Source: Robertmurraya korlensis NBRC 107688 (lineage in GTDB: Bacteria; Bacillota; Bacilli; Bacillales; Cytobacillaceae). From it: a stretch of DNA of 64,000 nt. The stretch spans positions 248,001 through 312,000 of the forward strand of contig NZ_BCVH01000002.1 in the NCBI RefSeq assembly GCF_001591645.1, written 5' to 3'. Within the stretch, counting starts at the first letter, position 1, and each line of letters opens with the position of its first letter. The notes beneath the pieces are model-generated. The model saw only the letters and a program-made list of their open reading frames with translations. It was not told the origin of the DNA and made no database searches. Positions 24,536 to 35,312 of the stretch are shown here, piece after piece. The position numbers and the translations under genes are program-made.

Positions 24536-25804
24536 TTAATCCATGTTCTTAATAAGTACATCTCCAAATTCAGAGCACTTTACTTCTGTTGCTCCGTCCA
24601 TTAAACGAGCAAAGTCGTAAGTAACCACTTTAGACGCAATTGACTTCTCCATAGAATCAATGATCAGTTTCGCTGCTTCATTCCAGCCAAGATGTTCAAG
24701 CATTAACACACCAGAAAGAATGACGGATGAAGGATTTACTTTATCTAATCCTGCGTACTTTGGTGCTGTACCATGTGTAGCCTCAAAGATAGCATGGCCT
24801 GTTACGTAGTTGATGTTTGCTCCAGGAGCAATTCCAATCCCACCCACTTGTGCAGCAAGCGCATCCGAAATATAGTCTCCGTTAAGATTCATCGTTGCAA
24901 CTACATCAAACTCACGTGGACGAGTTAGAATCTGTTGAAGGAAGATATCTGCAATGGCATCCTTCACAATGATTTTCCCTTGAGCTTCCGCATCAGCTTG
25001 AGCTTGGTTAGCCGCTTCAGTGCCCTTTTCATCTTTAATACGATCATACTGTGCCCATGTAAACACTTTATCACCGTATTCTCTCTCAACAAGCTCATAA
25101 CCCCAGTTCTTAAACGCACCTTCAGTAAATTTCATGATATTCCCTTTATGAACAAGAGTTAGAGATTTACGTCCCTCTTTAATAGCATACTCAATTGCAG
25201 CACGAACTAGACGAGCAGTTCCTTCTTCAGAAACTGGCTTGATACCAAGTCCTGATGTTTCTGGGAAGCGGATCTTATTTACGCCCATTTCATTTTGAAG
25301 GAAAGAGATAAGCTTTTTCACTTCATCCGAACCTTTGGCATACTCAATGCCAGCGTAAATGTCTTCTGTATTTTCACGGAAGATTACCATATCCGTATCT
25401 TGTGGACGTTTAACTGGCGAAGGAACTCCTTCAAACCAGCGAACTGGACGTAAGCATACATATAAATCAAGTTCTTGGCGAAGAGCAACATTCAATGAAC
25501 GAATTCCGCCACCAATTGGAGTTGTTAAAGGTCCTTTAATAGCAATCAAATATTCGTTGATCAATTCCAACGTTTCGTTTGGAAGCCATTCTCCTGTTTG
25601 ATTGAATGCCTTTTCTCCTGCAAGTACTTCTTTCCATACAATCTTCTTTTCACCGTTATAAGCTTTTTCAACAGCAGCATCTAGCACCTTAGAAGCAGCA
25701 GCCCAAATATCAGGCCCAGTGCCGTCTCCTTCAATAAATGGTACTACTGGATGATTTGGTACATTTAAAACTCCATTAGTTACTGTAATTTTTTCACCTT
25801 GCAT
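24536..25804 (-). CDS. icd: Isocitrate dehydrogenase (NADP)
   Basis: Oxidative decarboxylation of isocitrate to 2-oxoglutarate. 422 residues, the usual Bacillus length. Substrate Ser region [41 protein letters not shown], active-site metal Asp in [19 protein letters not shown], and the NADP-binding [10 protein letters not shown]...are all present. It lies between citZ and mdh. Confidence 0.98.
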   Translation of the reverse strand: MQGEKITVTNGVLNVPNHPVVPFIEGDGTGPDIWAAASKVLDAAVEKAYNGEKKIVWKEVLAGEKAFNQTGEWLPNETLELINEYLIAIKGPLTTPIGGGIRSLNVALRQELDLYVCLRPVRWFEGVPSPVKRPQDTDMVIFRENTEDIYAGIEYAKGSDEVKKLISFLQNEMGVNKIRFPETSGLGIKPVSEEGTARLVRAAIEYAIKEGRKSLTLVHKGNIMKFTEGAFKNWGYELVEREYGDKVFTWAQYDRIKDEKGTEAANQAQADAEAQGKIIVKDAIADIFLQQILTRPREFDVVATMNLNGDYISDALAAQVGGIGIAPGANINYVTGHAIFEATHGTAPKYAGLDKVNPSSVILSGVLMLEHLGWNEAAKLIIDSMEKSIASKVVTYDFARLMDGATEVKCSEFGDVLIKNMD

Positions 25805-25906
25805 ATTATAGTTCTCCCTCCATTTTGTCTAACAAAGATATGCTCACTAAAGGTCCATCATTATGTATATAGATATTTTTCCATAGTGGGCAACATTAGA
25901 ATCAAA

Positions 25907-25930
25907 GGTTAGAGCCAAATGCCTCTAACC
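25907..25930 (-). terminator. Stem-loop between citZ and icd
   Basis: Stem GGTTAGAG / CTCTAACC with a short loop and no real T-run on the minus strand. More likely a processing or attenuation element than a full terminator. Confidence 0.4.
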
Positions 25931-25990
25931 TCCCTCTCTCTATTACAGCAATATTTTAACTAAAAGTAAAATGCTGTATCCTATTTAATT

Positions 25991-27109
25991 TTATCCTCTT
26001 TGCTCAATCGCCACATATTTTTGCATTCCAGGACCAGTGTAGTCTGCTCTTGGACGAATTAATCGATTATTTTCATATTGTTCTAGAATATGAGCTAACC
26101 ATCCAGATACGCGGCTTACTGCAAAGATTGGGGTAAATAAATCGTGGTCAATTCCTAAGCTATGATATACAGAAGCAGAATAGAAGTCTACATTTGGTGG
26201 AAGATTCTTTTCACCCGTAACAATGTTCTCAATACTTGTGGACATTTCAAACCAATGTGGTTCGCCTGTTAAGTTGGTGAGTTTCTCTGCCATAAGCTTT
26301 AGGTGCTTTGCACGTGGGTCTCCTTTTCGGTAAACACGGTGCCCAAAGCCCATAATTTTTTCCTTGTTCGCTAATTTGCCACGAACATAAGTATCCACAT
26401 TTTCTAATGTTCCAATCTCAGTTAGCATCTTCATTACAGCTTCATTCGCTCCACCGTGCAAAGGACCTTTTAATGCTCCTATAGCCGATGTTACTCCAGA
26501 GTATACATCCGATAAAGTTGCTACACATACACGTGCTGTGAATGTAGATGCATTTAATTCATGGTCCGCATGAAGGACAAGTGCTTTATTGAATGCTTCA
26601 ATTGCAATCGGTTCAGGCTCTTTTCCTGATAACATATAAAGGAAATTGGCTGCGAAGCTTAAATCAGTTCTTGGTGGAATTGGCTCCAACCCTTTTCTGA
26701 TACGTGCAAAAGCTGTCACAATTGCAGGCATTTTCGCTTGAAGACGGATTGCCTTTCTGTAGTTCGCTTCTTCTTCCATTACATCGCTTTCTTCATCGTA
26801 TAAACCTAATAACGATACAGCTGTTCGAAGCGCAGCCATTGGATGTACTTCATTAATTGGGAATAACTTAAAATGATCAAGAACTTGTTTTGGTAGCTCT
26901 GCATTTACCGCCAACTGGCTTTTTAACTCTGCAAGTTCTTGCTGCGTAGGAAGTCTTCTATGCCAAAGAAGATAGATTACTTCTTCAAAGCTGGCATTCT
27001 CTGCTAAATCATCAATATCGTACCCTACGTATGTTAGTGTATCATCAATGATTGAACTTACAGAGGAAGTCGTAGCTACTACCCCTTCAAGACCGCGTGT
27101 TGCTGTCAT
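25991..27109 (-). CDS. citZ: Citrate synthase
   Basis: Condenses oxaloacetate and acetyl-CoA to start the TCA cycle. 372 residues, the short Gram-positive type. Active-site His residues are in LHADHELNAST and the GFGHRVYRKGDPRA motif, and the catalytic Asp is in the NVDFYSASVYHSLGI segment. Heads citZ-icd-mdh. Its promoter carries a cre-like site at the start point, which fits glucose repression by CcpA. Confidence 0.98.
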   Translation of the reverse strand: MTATRGLEGVVATTSSVSSIIDDTLTYVGYDIDDLAENASFEEVIYLLWHRRLPTQQELAELKSQLAVNAELPKQVLDHFKLFPINEVHPMAALRTAVSLLGLYDEESDVMEEEANYRKAIRLQAKMPAIVTAFARIRKGLEPIPPRTDLSFAANFLYMLSGKEPEPIAIEAFNKALVLHADHELNASTFTARVCVATLSDVYSGVTSAIGALKGPLHGGANEAVMKMLTEIGTLENVDTYVRGKLANKEKIMGFGHRVYRKGDPRAKHLKLMAEKLTNLTGEPHWFEMSTSIENIVTGEKNLPPNVDFYSASVYHSLGIDHDLFTPIFAVSRVSGWLAHILEQYENNRLIRPRADYTGPGMQKYVAIEQRG

Positions 27110-27222
27110 ATTGTCCCTCTCCTTTACAAAGTGATTCGCTAACCCTTCTAAATTCTCTGAGTTATTAAAAATATTAACATTATAGATAACTATAAGACTA
27201 TAAATTTTTCACATCCATAAAA

Positions 27223-27236
27223 AGGATGCGCTTACA
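27223..27236 (-). promoter_or_regulatory. Candidate cre (CcpA) site at citZ
   Basis: TGTAAGCGCATCCT on the minus strand matches the cre consensus TGWAANCGNTWNCW at all but one conserved position. It overlaps the predicted transcription start, the usual place for repression. Confidence 0.6.
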
Positions 27237-27242
27237 AGTCCT

Positions 27243-27271
27243 ATTATAAACAATTATCTGACATTTGTGAA
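27243..27271 (-). promoter_or_regulatory. Sigma-A promoter of citZ
   Basis: Minus strand TTCACA (27271-27266), 17-base spacer, perfect TATAAT (27248-27243). Start predicted near 27236, giving a leader of about 127 bases that includes a small CATCC/GGATG hairpin. Confidence 0.75.
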
Positions 27272-27351
27272 CGAAAACAGCTTAAAATGTGAAAAAATTA
27301 ATATTTTATTAGAAAAACTTAAGCCTAGTAATTCATAAAACTTATCACCTT

Positions 27352-27816
27352 TTAGAAGAGTTCAAAAAACTTCATTGCCAAATAGGCAATGCCCGCACCG
27401 ATTAAAGGTCCTACAGCAACACCCTTAAAAAGAGAAACAGCCAAGATTGTTCCTAAAACAAGAGCGGTAGTAATGTGGGGGTCCTTCGCTAGAAGTGTGA
27501 TTCCTCCTTTTGCTATTAGTGCCACTGCCATTCCAGATACTAAAGCAATCCATGCGTATGGCGATTTGAATGCAGATGTTAGCTCTTTGAAACCAATTTC
27601 CCCACTTGCAATAGGAGCTAACACCGCGAAAGTAATAACCGTTACTCCCCAATTAATCCCTTTTGATTGGATATAGGAAAATATCTTTGAATCGACACCT
27701 ATTATTTTAAGTATTAAAAGTACCCCAACTGCAAGAATTAGTGATTGGTTTTTTGCGATAAAACCAATTATTAATAGTATGAGCAAGAATAAGCTAGCTT
27801 GTGTTTGCAATTTCAA
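27352..27816 (-). CDS. ytwI: DUF441 membrane protein YtwI
   Basis: 154-residue integral membrane protein with about five hydrophobic segments and the DUF441 signatures KGINWGVTVITFAVLAPIASGEIG and DPHITTALVLGTILAVSLFKGVAVGPLIGAGIAYL. No function has been shown for the family. TTG start at 27816 with a GGGGG tract before it. It lies upstream of citZ on the same strand and next to divergent ytvI, as in B. subtilis. Confidence 0.88.
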   Translation of the reverse strand: MKLQTQASLFLLILLIIGFIAKNQSLILAVGVLLILKIIGVDSKIFSYIQSKGINWGVTVITFAVLAPIASGEIGFKELTSAFKSPYAWIALVSGMAVALIAKGGITLLAKDPHITTALVLGTILAVSLFKGVAVGPLIGAGIAYLAMKFFELF

Positions 27817-28019
27817 GGCCCCCTTCGTATAGACATTATTCTAACATAGGAAAACTCAGCCAAAAACAATCTGATTTTTGTTTTTGACTATCCGCTAAAT
27901 TTGTCGAAAATCAGGAAAATATTATTCCTCTTAAACAAAACTTTCCATATTCTTGATACGTAGGTAAAATAAAGATAAAACAAGTTTCCCATTCAATCAT
28001 TATTAGGAGGACGATTAAT

Positions 28020-29135
28020 CTGAATCTCACCTACTTATTTAGAACTATGCGCTTCATGATCGTAATTGTTAGTGTCGTCTTGTCCGTTTTTATCCTAATT
28101 CAAATTTCAAAGGTTACATATCCTTTTATCATCGGCCTTTTAATTGCTTTTATGCTGAATCCATTTGTAAATTTTTTAGAAAGTAAAGGTCGGTTACCTA
28201 GAACGCTCGCTGTATTGATTGGGATTATCATTATTTTCGCTTTATTTGCAGGATTTATTACTCTTTTAATCGCGGAAATTGTATCTGGCGCAGACTATTT
28301 AGCTGATGTGGTTCCAAGACATTTAGATACTCTGATTAACTTTATCGAGGACTTTTTTGCTGCACAAATTATTCCTCTTTATAATCAATTAACAAGTCTA
28401 TTTAATTCATTAGATACCGGTCAGCAGGATACGATACTAACAAATATACAAAATGTCGGGAGAACCATTGGTTCAACAATAGGCAATTTTATACAAAGTT
28501 TCTTTGGAAATATTCCTAATATACTATCTTGGTTTCCGAATGCTGCAACTGTAGTCATTTTTTCCTTGTTGGCAACTTTTTTCATCAGTAAAGATTGGTA
28601 TCGTCTGTCACGGTTTAGTAATAAGATCATTCCAAGTCGAGCCAAGAGTAGTACAAAGAGGGTACTTGAGGACCTAAAAAAAGCACTTTTCGGATTTATT
28701 AAAGCTCAACTCACATTAATCTCTATAACGACTGTAATTATCCTTATTGGGCTTCTGGTACTACGTGTAGACTATGCAATCACCATTGCTCTTGTAACGG
28801 GATTGGTTGATATTATTCCTTATTTAGGAACAGGTGCTGTATTTGTTCCGTGGATCATTTACGAGGCGATCGCAGGGGAGATGAGTTTAGCTATTGGCTT
28901 AGGTGTTTTGTATCTTGTTGTTCTTGTTCAACGACAAGTAATGGAGCCAAAAGTATTATCTTCAAACATAGGACTAGATCCTCTTGCAACTTTAATTGCT
29001 CTATTTGTTGGATTCAAGTTAATTGGCTTTTTAGGATTAATCGCTGGACCAGTTACTCTGGTTATTATCACAACCCTACATAGAGCTCATGTATTTAAAG
29101 ATGTTTGGTCATACATAATGGGTAAAGAAGCATAA
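28020..29135 (+). CDS. ytvI: Sporulation membrane protein YtvI (AI-2E transporter family), probable CTG start
   Basis: Polytopic membrane protein of the AI-2E/PerM transporter family, with a sporulation role in Bacillus; substrate unknown. 371 residues from the proposed start: about seven to eight helices, a large loop at about 80-160, and the C-terminal GLVDIIPYLGTGAVFVPW and LDPLATLIALFVGFKLIGFLGLIAGP motifs. AGGAGG at 28005-28010 lies nine bases before CTG 28020, giving xNLTYLFRTMRF. The first ATG (28047) has no ribosome site. Either CTG is used or a base is misread here. Confidence 0.85.
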   Translation: MNLTYLFRTMRFMIVIVSVVLSVFILIQISKVTYPFIIGLLIAFMLNPFVNFLESKGRLPRTLAVLIGIIIIFALFAGFITLLIAEIVSGADYLADVVPRHLDTLINFIEDFFAAQIIPLYNQLTSLFNSLDTGQQDTILTNIQNVGRTIGSTIGNFIQSFFGNIPNILSWFPNAATVVIFSLLATFFISKDWYRLSRFSNKIIPSRAKSSTKRVLEDLKKALFGFIKAQLTLISITTVIILIGLLVLRVDYAITIALVTGLVDIIPYLGTGAVFVPWIIYEAIAGEMSLAIGLGVLYLVVLVQRQVMEPKVLSSNIGLDPLATLIALFVGFKLIGFLGLIAGPVTLVIITTLHRAHVFKDVWSYIMGKEA

Positions 29136-29163
29136 AAGTCCATTCGTTGGGAATGGACTTTTA
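29134..29163. terminator. Bidirectional terminator, ytvI / fxsA
   Basis: Stem AAAAGTCCATTC / GAATGGACTTTT with T-runs in both directions, between convergent genes. Confidence 0.85.
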
Positions 29164-29550
29164 TCATTTTATAATCTTAATTCTTCCTTTGTTCATCCAA
29201 TTGTTAAATGCCTTGCTGAGTATGGTTTTAAAGAATTTTCTTGTTGGAGGTGCTAGTAATAGGAAACCGGTTGCATCCGTTATAAATCCGGGTGTTAGAA
29301 GAAGTGTCCCCCCGATAATGATACAAATGCCATCCAACAGAACATCACCTGGCATTTGTCCTGACTGAAGGAGATGTTGAGCCTTTCTTATCGTGTCTAA
29401 CCCTTGTTGCTTTGCTAAGTAGGCACCTAGCAAGCCTGTAAGAATGATAAGGGCTATGGTCGTCCAGATACCAATAGTCTTACCTGATAATAACAAAAGA
29501 CCGATTTCTGCTGCAGGTACGATAATTAATAATAAAACGATATAACGCAA
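29164..29550 (-). CDS. fxsA: FxsA family membrane protein
   Basis: Membrane protein of the FxsA family; E. coli FxsA overexpression relieves phage T7 exclusion by the F plasmid, but the normal role is unknown. 128 residues: helices at about 3-20, 24-45 and 69-91, the family AEIGLLLLSGKTIGIWTT and GLLGAYLAKQQGLDTIRKAQ regions, and a basic C-terminal tail. Monocistronic between ytvI and pyk. Confidence 0.88.
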   Translation of the reverse strand: MRYIVLLLIIVPAAEIGLLLLSGKTIGIWTTIALIILTGLLGAYLAKQQGLDTIRKAQHLLQSGQMPGDVLLDGICIIIGGTLLLTPGFITDATGFLLLAPPTRKFFKTILSKAFNNWMNKGRIKIIK

Positions 29551-29607
29551 AAAAATCGCCTCCTAGTTGTCCTTATATTATAGGGTTATTTATAAAAAAC
29601 AGCAAAA

Positions 29608-29634
29608 AAGAAGCAGCCATTTAGGCTACTTCTT
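29608..29634 (-). terminator. Terminator of pfkA-pyk
   Basis: Stem AAGAAGTAGCC / GGCTGCTTCTT followed on the minus strand by TTTTTTGC, just after the pyk stop. Confidence 0.85.
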
Positions 29635-29642
29635 CTTTCATT

Positions 29643-31400
29643 TTATAGAACGCTTGCGTGGCCGTTATAAATGACACCATGTGAAGCATCAATTGTAACC
29701 TCTTGACCATCCTTTAAGCTAGTAGTTGCTCCTTCTGCTCCTACGATAACTGGAATACCAAGGCTAAGCCCTACTACTGCAGCATGGCTAGTTAAACCAC
29801 CTTCTTCAGTAACTAACGCACTACACTTCTCAATAGCTGGAACCATATCTGCATCAGAGCCAATGGTAACAAGGATAGAACCTTCTGTTACTTTTTCTAA
29901 CGCTTCTTTTGCTGAGTTAGCAATAACTACCTTACCAAAAGCTGTTTTTCTACCAATTCCTTGAGCTTTTAATAAAACATCGCCAACAACATGGATTTTC
30001 ATTAGGTTTGTTGTACCTTTAACATTTACTGCTCCTGCAGTAATAACCACTAAGTCACCACGTGAAACGATTCCACTGTTTAAGCTCTCCTCTACTGCTG
30101 TATCAAGCATTTCGTCAGTAGTAGTAGATTTAGTACCGATTTGAGGATATACACCCCAAGCAAGTGATAAACGACGTGAAACACCATCATCAGATGTAAC
30201 TGCCACTATAGGAGCTTTCGGACGGTATTTAGAGATCATTCTAGCTGTATGACCACTTTCGGTTGGAGCAATAATTGCGTTCGCATCAAGATTTAATGCC
30301 GTATGTGCAACAGATTGTCCAATTGCATCCGTAATATTATGTTCATTGTCCTTACTACGGTTAGATAAAATTTCTTTATGATCCAATGCTGATTCCGCAC
30401 GAGATGCGATGTTATGCATAGTTTGAACCGCTTCTACTGGATACACACCAGCTGCAGTTTCTCCAGAAAGCATAATTGCGTCTGTTCCATCAAAAATCGC
30501 ATTTGCCACGTCACTTGCTTCCGCTCTTGTTGGACGTGGGTTACGTTGCATAGAATCTAGCATTTGAGTTGCCGTAATTACCGGCTTCCCTTGTGCGTTA
30601 CACTTTTTAATTAAGCTCTTTTGAACTAGAGGAACCTCTTCTGCTGGAATTTCTACTCCTAGGTCACCACGTGCAACCATTAATCCATCAGAAATTTCAA
30701 GAATTTCGTCGATTTTATCAACACCCTCTTGATTTTCAATCTTAGGAATAATGTGGATATGAGTCGCATTATGCTCTTCTAACAAACGACGAATTTCAAG
30801 AACATCAGATGCACGGCGTACGAATGAAGCTGCAATAAAGTCGATATCTTGCTCAATCCCGAACTTAATATCGTTAGCATCCTTCTCCGTAATTCCTGGA
30901 AGATTTACAGAAACACCAGGAACGTTTACACCTTTTTTATTTTTAAGCGTTCCAGTATTTAAGATTTTAGTATGAATTTCACTAGCTGCACGGTCGATCT
31001 TTGTTACTTCTAAACCGATTAAGCCATCATCTAATAAAATCTTTGAACCTTCGTGTACATCATCAATTAATCCAGGATATGTAATCGAGAATTTATCAAC
31101 CGTGCCTTCAACTTCTGTCATTGAAACAATTACATCGTTTCCTGCCACTAACTCAATTGCACCATCTACCATATTATTTGTACGGATTTCTGGACCTTTT
31201 GTATCCAATAATATAGCAACTGTTTTTCCAGTTTGTTTTGCAGCTTCACGAATATTTCTAATACGAGCACCGTGCTCTTCATGATCACCATGAGAGAAAT
31301 TTAAACGAGCAACATTCATTCCAGCTTCGATTAACTGTGTTAATTTTTCTACACTTTCACTTGCTGGACCAATAGTACAAACAATTTTCGTTTTACGCAT
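29643..31400 (-). CDS. pyk: Pyruvate kinase with C-terminal extra domain
   Basis: Converts PEP and ADP to pyruvate and ATP. 585 residues: barrel and B domains with the catalytic-site [17 protein letters not shown] and [33 protein letters not shown], then the allosteric C domain, plus the bacillal extra C-terminal domain (about 475-585) containing [26 protein letters not shown]. This last segment resembles the phosphohistidine domain of PEP-utilising enzymes, including the T-S-H-A. Downstream of pfkA by 31 bases; operon. Confidence 0.98.
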   Translation of the reverse strand: MRKTKIVCTIGPASESVEKLTQLIEAGMNVARLNFSHGDHEEHGARIRNIREAAKQTGKTVAILLDTKGPEIRTNNMVDGAIELVAGNDVIVSMTEVEGTVDKFSITYPGLIDDVHEGSKILLDDGLIGLEVTKIDRAASEIHTKILNTGTLKNKKGVNVPGVSVNLPGITEKDANDIKFGIEQDIDFIAASFVRRASDVLEIRRLLEEHNATHIHIIPKIENQEGVDKIDEILEISDGLMVARGDLGVEIPAEEVPLVQKSLIKKCNAQGKPVITATQMLDSMQRNPRPTRAEASDVANAIFDGTDAIMLSGETAAGVYPVEAVQTMHNIASRAESALDHKEILSNRSKDNEHNITDAIGQSVAHTALNLDANAIIAPTESGHTARMISKYRPKAPIVAVTSDDGVSRRLSLAWGVYPQIGTKSTTTDEMLDTAVEESLNSGIVSRGDLVVITAGAVNVKGTTNLMKIHVVGDVLLKAQGIGRKTAFGKVVIANSAKEALEKVTEGSILVTIGSDADMVPAIEKCSALVTEEGGLTSHAAVVGLSLGIPVIVGAEGATTSLKDGQEVTIDASHGVIYNGHASVL

Positions 31401-31431
31401 TAATTGTGGACCTCCTATTATTATAAAAACG

Positions 31432-32397
<966 letters not shown>

Positions 32398-32500
32398 TCA
32401 CCTCTGTATTGGATTGTTGAAGTATTATGTATAGTGAGAAGATGAATAATACGACACGTGATGCACTACTATTATTTACAGAATACCCGGGAATATTTCT

Positions 32501-32529
32501 AAAATACCATGAAGAAACAATGTTCTCAA
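32501..32529 (-). promoter_or_regulatory. Possible sigma-A promoter of pfkA-pyk
   Basis: Minus strand TTGAGA (32529-32524), 17-base spacer, TATTTT (32506-32501). It is the best-spaced pair in this 293-base gap, but the -10 is weak. Confidence 0.4.
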
Positions 32530-32573
32530 CTCTATCATAAACATAAAATTAATAGACGAAATAGTTTTTTTAT

Positions 32574-32587
32574 TGAAAGCGCTTAAT
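32574..32587 (+). promoter_or_regulatory. Candidate cre (CcpA) site upstream of pfkA
   Basis: TGAAAGCGCTTAAT matches the cre consensus except for the C near the 3' end. It centres about 86 bases upstream of the predicted pfkA start point, a position suited to activation rather than repression. Confidence 0.5.
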
Positions 32588-32651
32588 ACCATCGTTTTTT
32601 TCTAAAAATGTTCATAATTCTATTTTCATTGTAATTTAATTGGGATTTCTC

Positions 32652-32686
32652 TAAAAAAAAGAAAAAGAGTGTGCCGAAACACACTC
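32652..32686 (-). terminator. Terminator of accD-accA
   Basis: Stem GAGTGTG / CACACTC with loop TTTCGG, followed on the minus strand by TTTTTCTTTTTTTT. It overlaps the accA stop codon. Confidence 0.9.
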
Positions 32687-33665
32687 ATCCATTTACACCT
32701 ATATATTCATGCAAAAATGTATATTTACCCATACTTTTGTATTTTTCATACCTTAATTCCAGCAGTTCATTATCTGTTAGTTGAAGTAACTGCTTTAATG
32801 ATTGTTGGATGGTTTCCTTAATACTTTCGGCTTGAGCTTTTACGTCTTTATGGGCTCCACCTCGTACCTCAGAAATTATTTCATCAATAATTCCAAGTTC
32901 TTTTAAATCTGGAGCGGTAATTTTCATGGTTTCTGCTGCTTGTTTTGCAAGAGATGCATCTTTCCATAAAATAGCTGCAGCCCCTTCAGGAGAAATAACC
33001 GAATACGTTGAGTTTTCAAGCATATGAATATGATCGCCAACTCCAAGAGCTAGTGCTCCACCACTTCCACCTTCACCAATGACGATACAAACAATAGGTA
33101 CCGTTAAGCTTGCCATTTCAAAAAGGTTTTTCGCAATAGCTTCACTCTGCCCTCTTTCTTCGGCAGCTTTCCCAGGATAAGCACCCTTTGTATCAATAAA
33201 ACAAATGATAGGACGGTTAAATTTTTCCGCTTGTTTCATCAGTCTCAATGCTTTACGGTACCCTTCAGGGTGTGGCATCCCAAAATTTCTACGAATATTT
33301 TCCTTCGTATCTTTTCCTCGCTGATGACCAATAATAGTAACAGGTAAACCTTGGAATTTCGCTACTCCAGCTACAATTGCTTCGTCATCGCCAAAAAAAC
33401 GATCCCCATGACATTCAATAAAATCAGAAAAGATAATGGATAGATAGTCAAGAGTAGTTGGACGAGCAGGGTGTCTCGCTATTTGCACTCTGTCCCATGG
33501 CTTCATATTGTCATAAATATCTTTTTCTAACTTTTGAAGCCTTGCCTCAAGCTTTTCAATTTCAGCTGATAAATCTACTTCTGCATTCGCAGTAAATTCC
33601 TTTAGCTCTGCAATTTTCTTTTTCAGCTCAACAACAGGTTTTTCGAATTCTAGCTCTCCAACCAT
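32685..33665 (-). CDS. accA: Acetyl-CoA carboxylase carboxyltransferase, alpha subunit
   Basis: With AccD transfers the carboxyl group from carboxybiotin to acetyl-CoA to make malonyl-CoA. 326 residues: N-terminal coiled region ([14 protein letters not shown]), then crotonase-like core with [69 protein letters not shown] at 33665 after AGGAGGTG. The start overlaps the end of accD by 16 bases, so the two subunits are coupled. Confidence 0.98.
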   Translation of the reverse strand: MVGELEFEKPVVELKKKIAELKEFTANAEVDLSAEIEKLEARLQKLEKDIYDNMKPWDRVQIARHPARPTTLDYLSIIFSDFIECHGDRFFGDDEAIVAGVAKFQGLPVTIIGHQRGKDTKENIRRNFGMPHPEGYRKALRLMKQAEKFNRPIICFIDTKGAYPGKAAEERGQSEAIAKNLFEMASLTVPIVCIVIGEGGSGGALALGVGDHIHMLENSTYSVISPEGAAAILWKDASLAKQAAETMKITAPDLKELGIIDEIISEVRGGAHKDVKAQAESIKETIQQSLKQLLQLTDNELLELRYEKYKSMGKYTFLHEYIGVNG

Positions 33666-34531
33666 TCTATTTCACCTCCTGGCTTATGAATGTCAAGCAA
33701 TGTTGAAATTTTGTCCCTTAAGTCATTTCTAGGTATAACAGCATCCAGTTGACCATGCTTTAAAAGGAACTCTGCTGTTTGAAAATCCTCAGGAAGGTCT
33801 TCTCTAATGGTTTGTTCAATAATTCTTCTACCGGCAAATCCAATTAATGCACCTGGTTCAGCAAAATTATAGTCACCTAGAGAAGCAAAACTAGCAGAAA
33901 CTCCACCAGTGGTTGGGTGTGTCATGATTGATATGAACAAATTACCTTCGTCGCTAAACTTTTTAAGAGCCACACTAGTCTTCGCCATTTGCATTAAGCT
34001 TAATACTCCCTCTTGCATCCTTGCTCCACCAGAAGCAGTAAAAATGATAAACGGGATGGATTGCTCACCTGCTTTTTCGATTGCTCTCGTAATTTTTTCG
34101 CCAACTACAGAGCCCATGCTTCCCATTCTAAAGGTAGAATCCATAATTGCGACTACTGCGTCATACCCTTCTATTTTACAAACACCGGTCACCACGGCTT
34201 CGTTTAAATTGGTTTTCTCTCGATCTTTTTCAAGCTTTTCTATATAATCGGGGAATCCAAGCGGGTTCTCAGAGATCATATAACGATCAAGTTCAACGAA
34301 GCTCCCTTCGTCGACGAAGCTACTAAGCCTCTCCTTTGAATTCATCGGGTGATGGTGTCCACAATGTATACAAACCTTCAGATTCTTCATTAGCTCTTTG
34401 GAATACATGATTTTCTTACAGTTTGGACACTTGGTCATTATCCCTTCTGGGACATCTTGCTTGGCTGCTTCGGTTGGAATAGTAGCATATTTTTTCTTCT
34501 TTGATTTTGTAAATAGGTCTTTAATTGGCAA
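33650..34531 (-). CDS. accD: Acetyl-CoA carboxylase carboxyltransferase, beta subunit
   Basis: Partner of AccA. 293 residues. The N-terminal zinc ribbon has CPNC and CIHC, and the crotonase core includes [22 protein letters not shown] and [37 protein letters not shown] start at 34531, seven bases after GGAGG. The promoter region carries the 13-bp palindrome shared with the malic enzyme operon, so the neighbouring GntR regulator probably controls it. Confidence 0.97.
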   Translation of the reverse strand: MPIKDLFTKSKKKKYATIPTEAAKQDVPEGIMTKCPNCKKIMYSKELMKNLKVCIHCGHHHPMNSKERLSSFVDEGSFVELDRYMISENPLGFPDYIEKLEKDREKTNLNEAVVTGVCKIEGYDAVVAIMDSTFRMGSMGSVVGEKITRAIEKAGEQSIPFIIFTASGGARMQEGVLSLMQMAKTSVALKKFSDEGNLFISIMTHPTTGGVSASFASLGDYNFAEPGALIGFAGRRIIEQTIREDLPEDFQTAEFLLKHGQLDAVIPRNDLRDKISTLLDIHKPGGEIEWLES

Positions 34532-34567
34532 GCTGAAACCTCCCCATATGTTTCTAGTATAATCTCT

Positions 34568-34580
34568 GTGGTCAGACCAC
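34568..34580. promoter_or_regulatory. GntR operator at accDA: perfect palindrome
   Basis: GTGGTCAGACCAC is a perfect palindrome around a central base. It starts one base after a CATAAT -10-like hexamer (34587-34582, minus strand) and so covers about -7 to +7 of accD. FadR-type GntR proteins favour TGGTNNNACCA sites. The same 13 bases occur at 36598-36610. Confidence 0.75.
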
Positions 34581-34675
34581 TATTATGAAAAATAATGCCT
34601 TATTACATGAAGGCTCGTCTAGTTCTTTTTATCATGTTAGTATAATGCCACAACAAATTCTGCAGATATTTGTCG

Positions 34676-35305
34676 TTAATCATTCGACAGTTTTCGTAAG
34701 GAATAATAAGAACGGAGAACCTCCGCCTCTTTCCCACCTAGTAAGGCATGAACAATTGCTGAATAATACGGATTCTTCCTTTCAATTCTCGGAAGTTTTA
34801 ATGCATCATAATAATCATTTAATATGGACCAAATACGATAGAAAAGATGATTATCCGCTAATTCAACAATTTTTATAAAAAACTGATCATCTGTAAACTC
34901 GGCACATTCAATCCATTCTTTTAAATTTTCTAGTTGCTCTTCATTATTTCTTCGGAGAATGAGTCTTAAACAATCTAATTCAATTAAATATTTCGTTTCA
35001 ATCACATCTTGTTTTGCTTTTGTATCTTGAAGTACAAAGGTACCAAGAAGCTGTACAAGCTGGTTGCTACGAAAATCCCGTATAAATGTGCCTTCTCCTC
35101 GCCGGGTCTCAATAAGTCCTAAGAGCTCTAGAGCTCTTAAAGCCTCACGAACAGAGGAGCGTCCTACATTAAGACGCTCACAAAGTTCTCGCTCTGATGG
35201 AATTTTATCACCGGGTTTTAGGCCATCCTGCTCAATCATGATGCGAAGCTGTTTAACAATTTCTAAATAAACCTTTGAGCCTCGTTCCACTGGTTCTATT
35301 CCCAC
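34676..35305 (-). CDS. GntR-family (FadR subfamily, FCD domain) transcriptional regulator
   Basis: 209 residues. The N-terminal winged helix has the GntR signature GLKPGDKIPSERELCERLNVGRSSVREALRAL with RGEGTFI wing, followed by a helical FCD ligand domain (about 85-205), where metal- or ligand-site residues such as the E-x-K-Y and H residues in ADNHLFY lie. FCD regulators usually sense small carboxylates or acyl-CoA. It is seven bases after malic enzyme in the same operon and faces accDA. Two identical palindromes at these two promoters are the obvious targets; the effector is unknown. Confidence 0.9.
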   Translation of the reverse strand: MGIEPVERGSKVYLEIVKQLRIMIEQDGLKPGDKIPSERELCERLNVGRSSVREALRALELLGLIETRRGEGTFIRDFRSNQLVQLLGTFVLQDTKAKQDVIETKYLIELDCLRLILRRNNEEQLENLKEWIECAEFTDDQFFIKIVELADNHLFYRIWSILNDYYDALKLPRIERKNPYYSAIVHALLGGKEAEVLRSYYSLRKLSND

Positions 35306-35312
35306 TTGTTAA

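Noticed and set aside
32479-32500. Apparent palindrome around CCCGGG overlapping the presumed pfkA start point, as an operator
   Set aside because: Symmetry fails outside the central six to eight bases; no known regulator motif fits.
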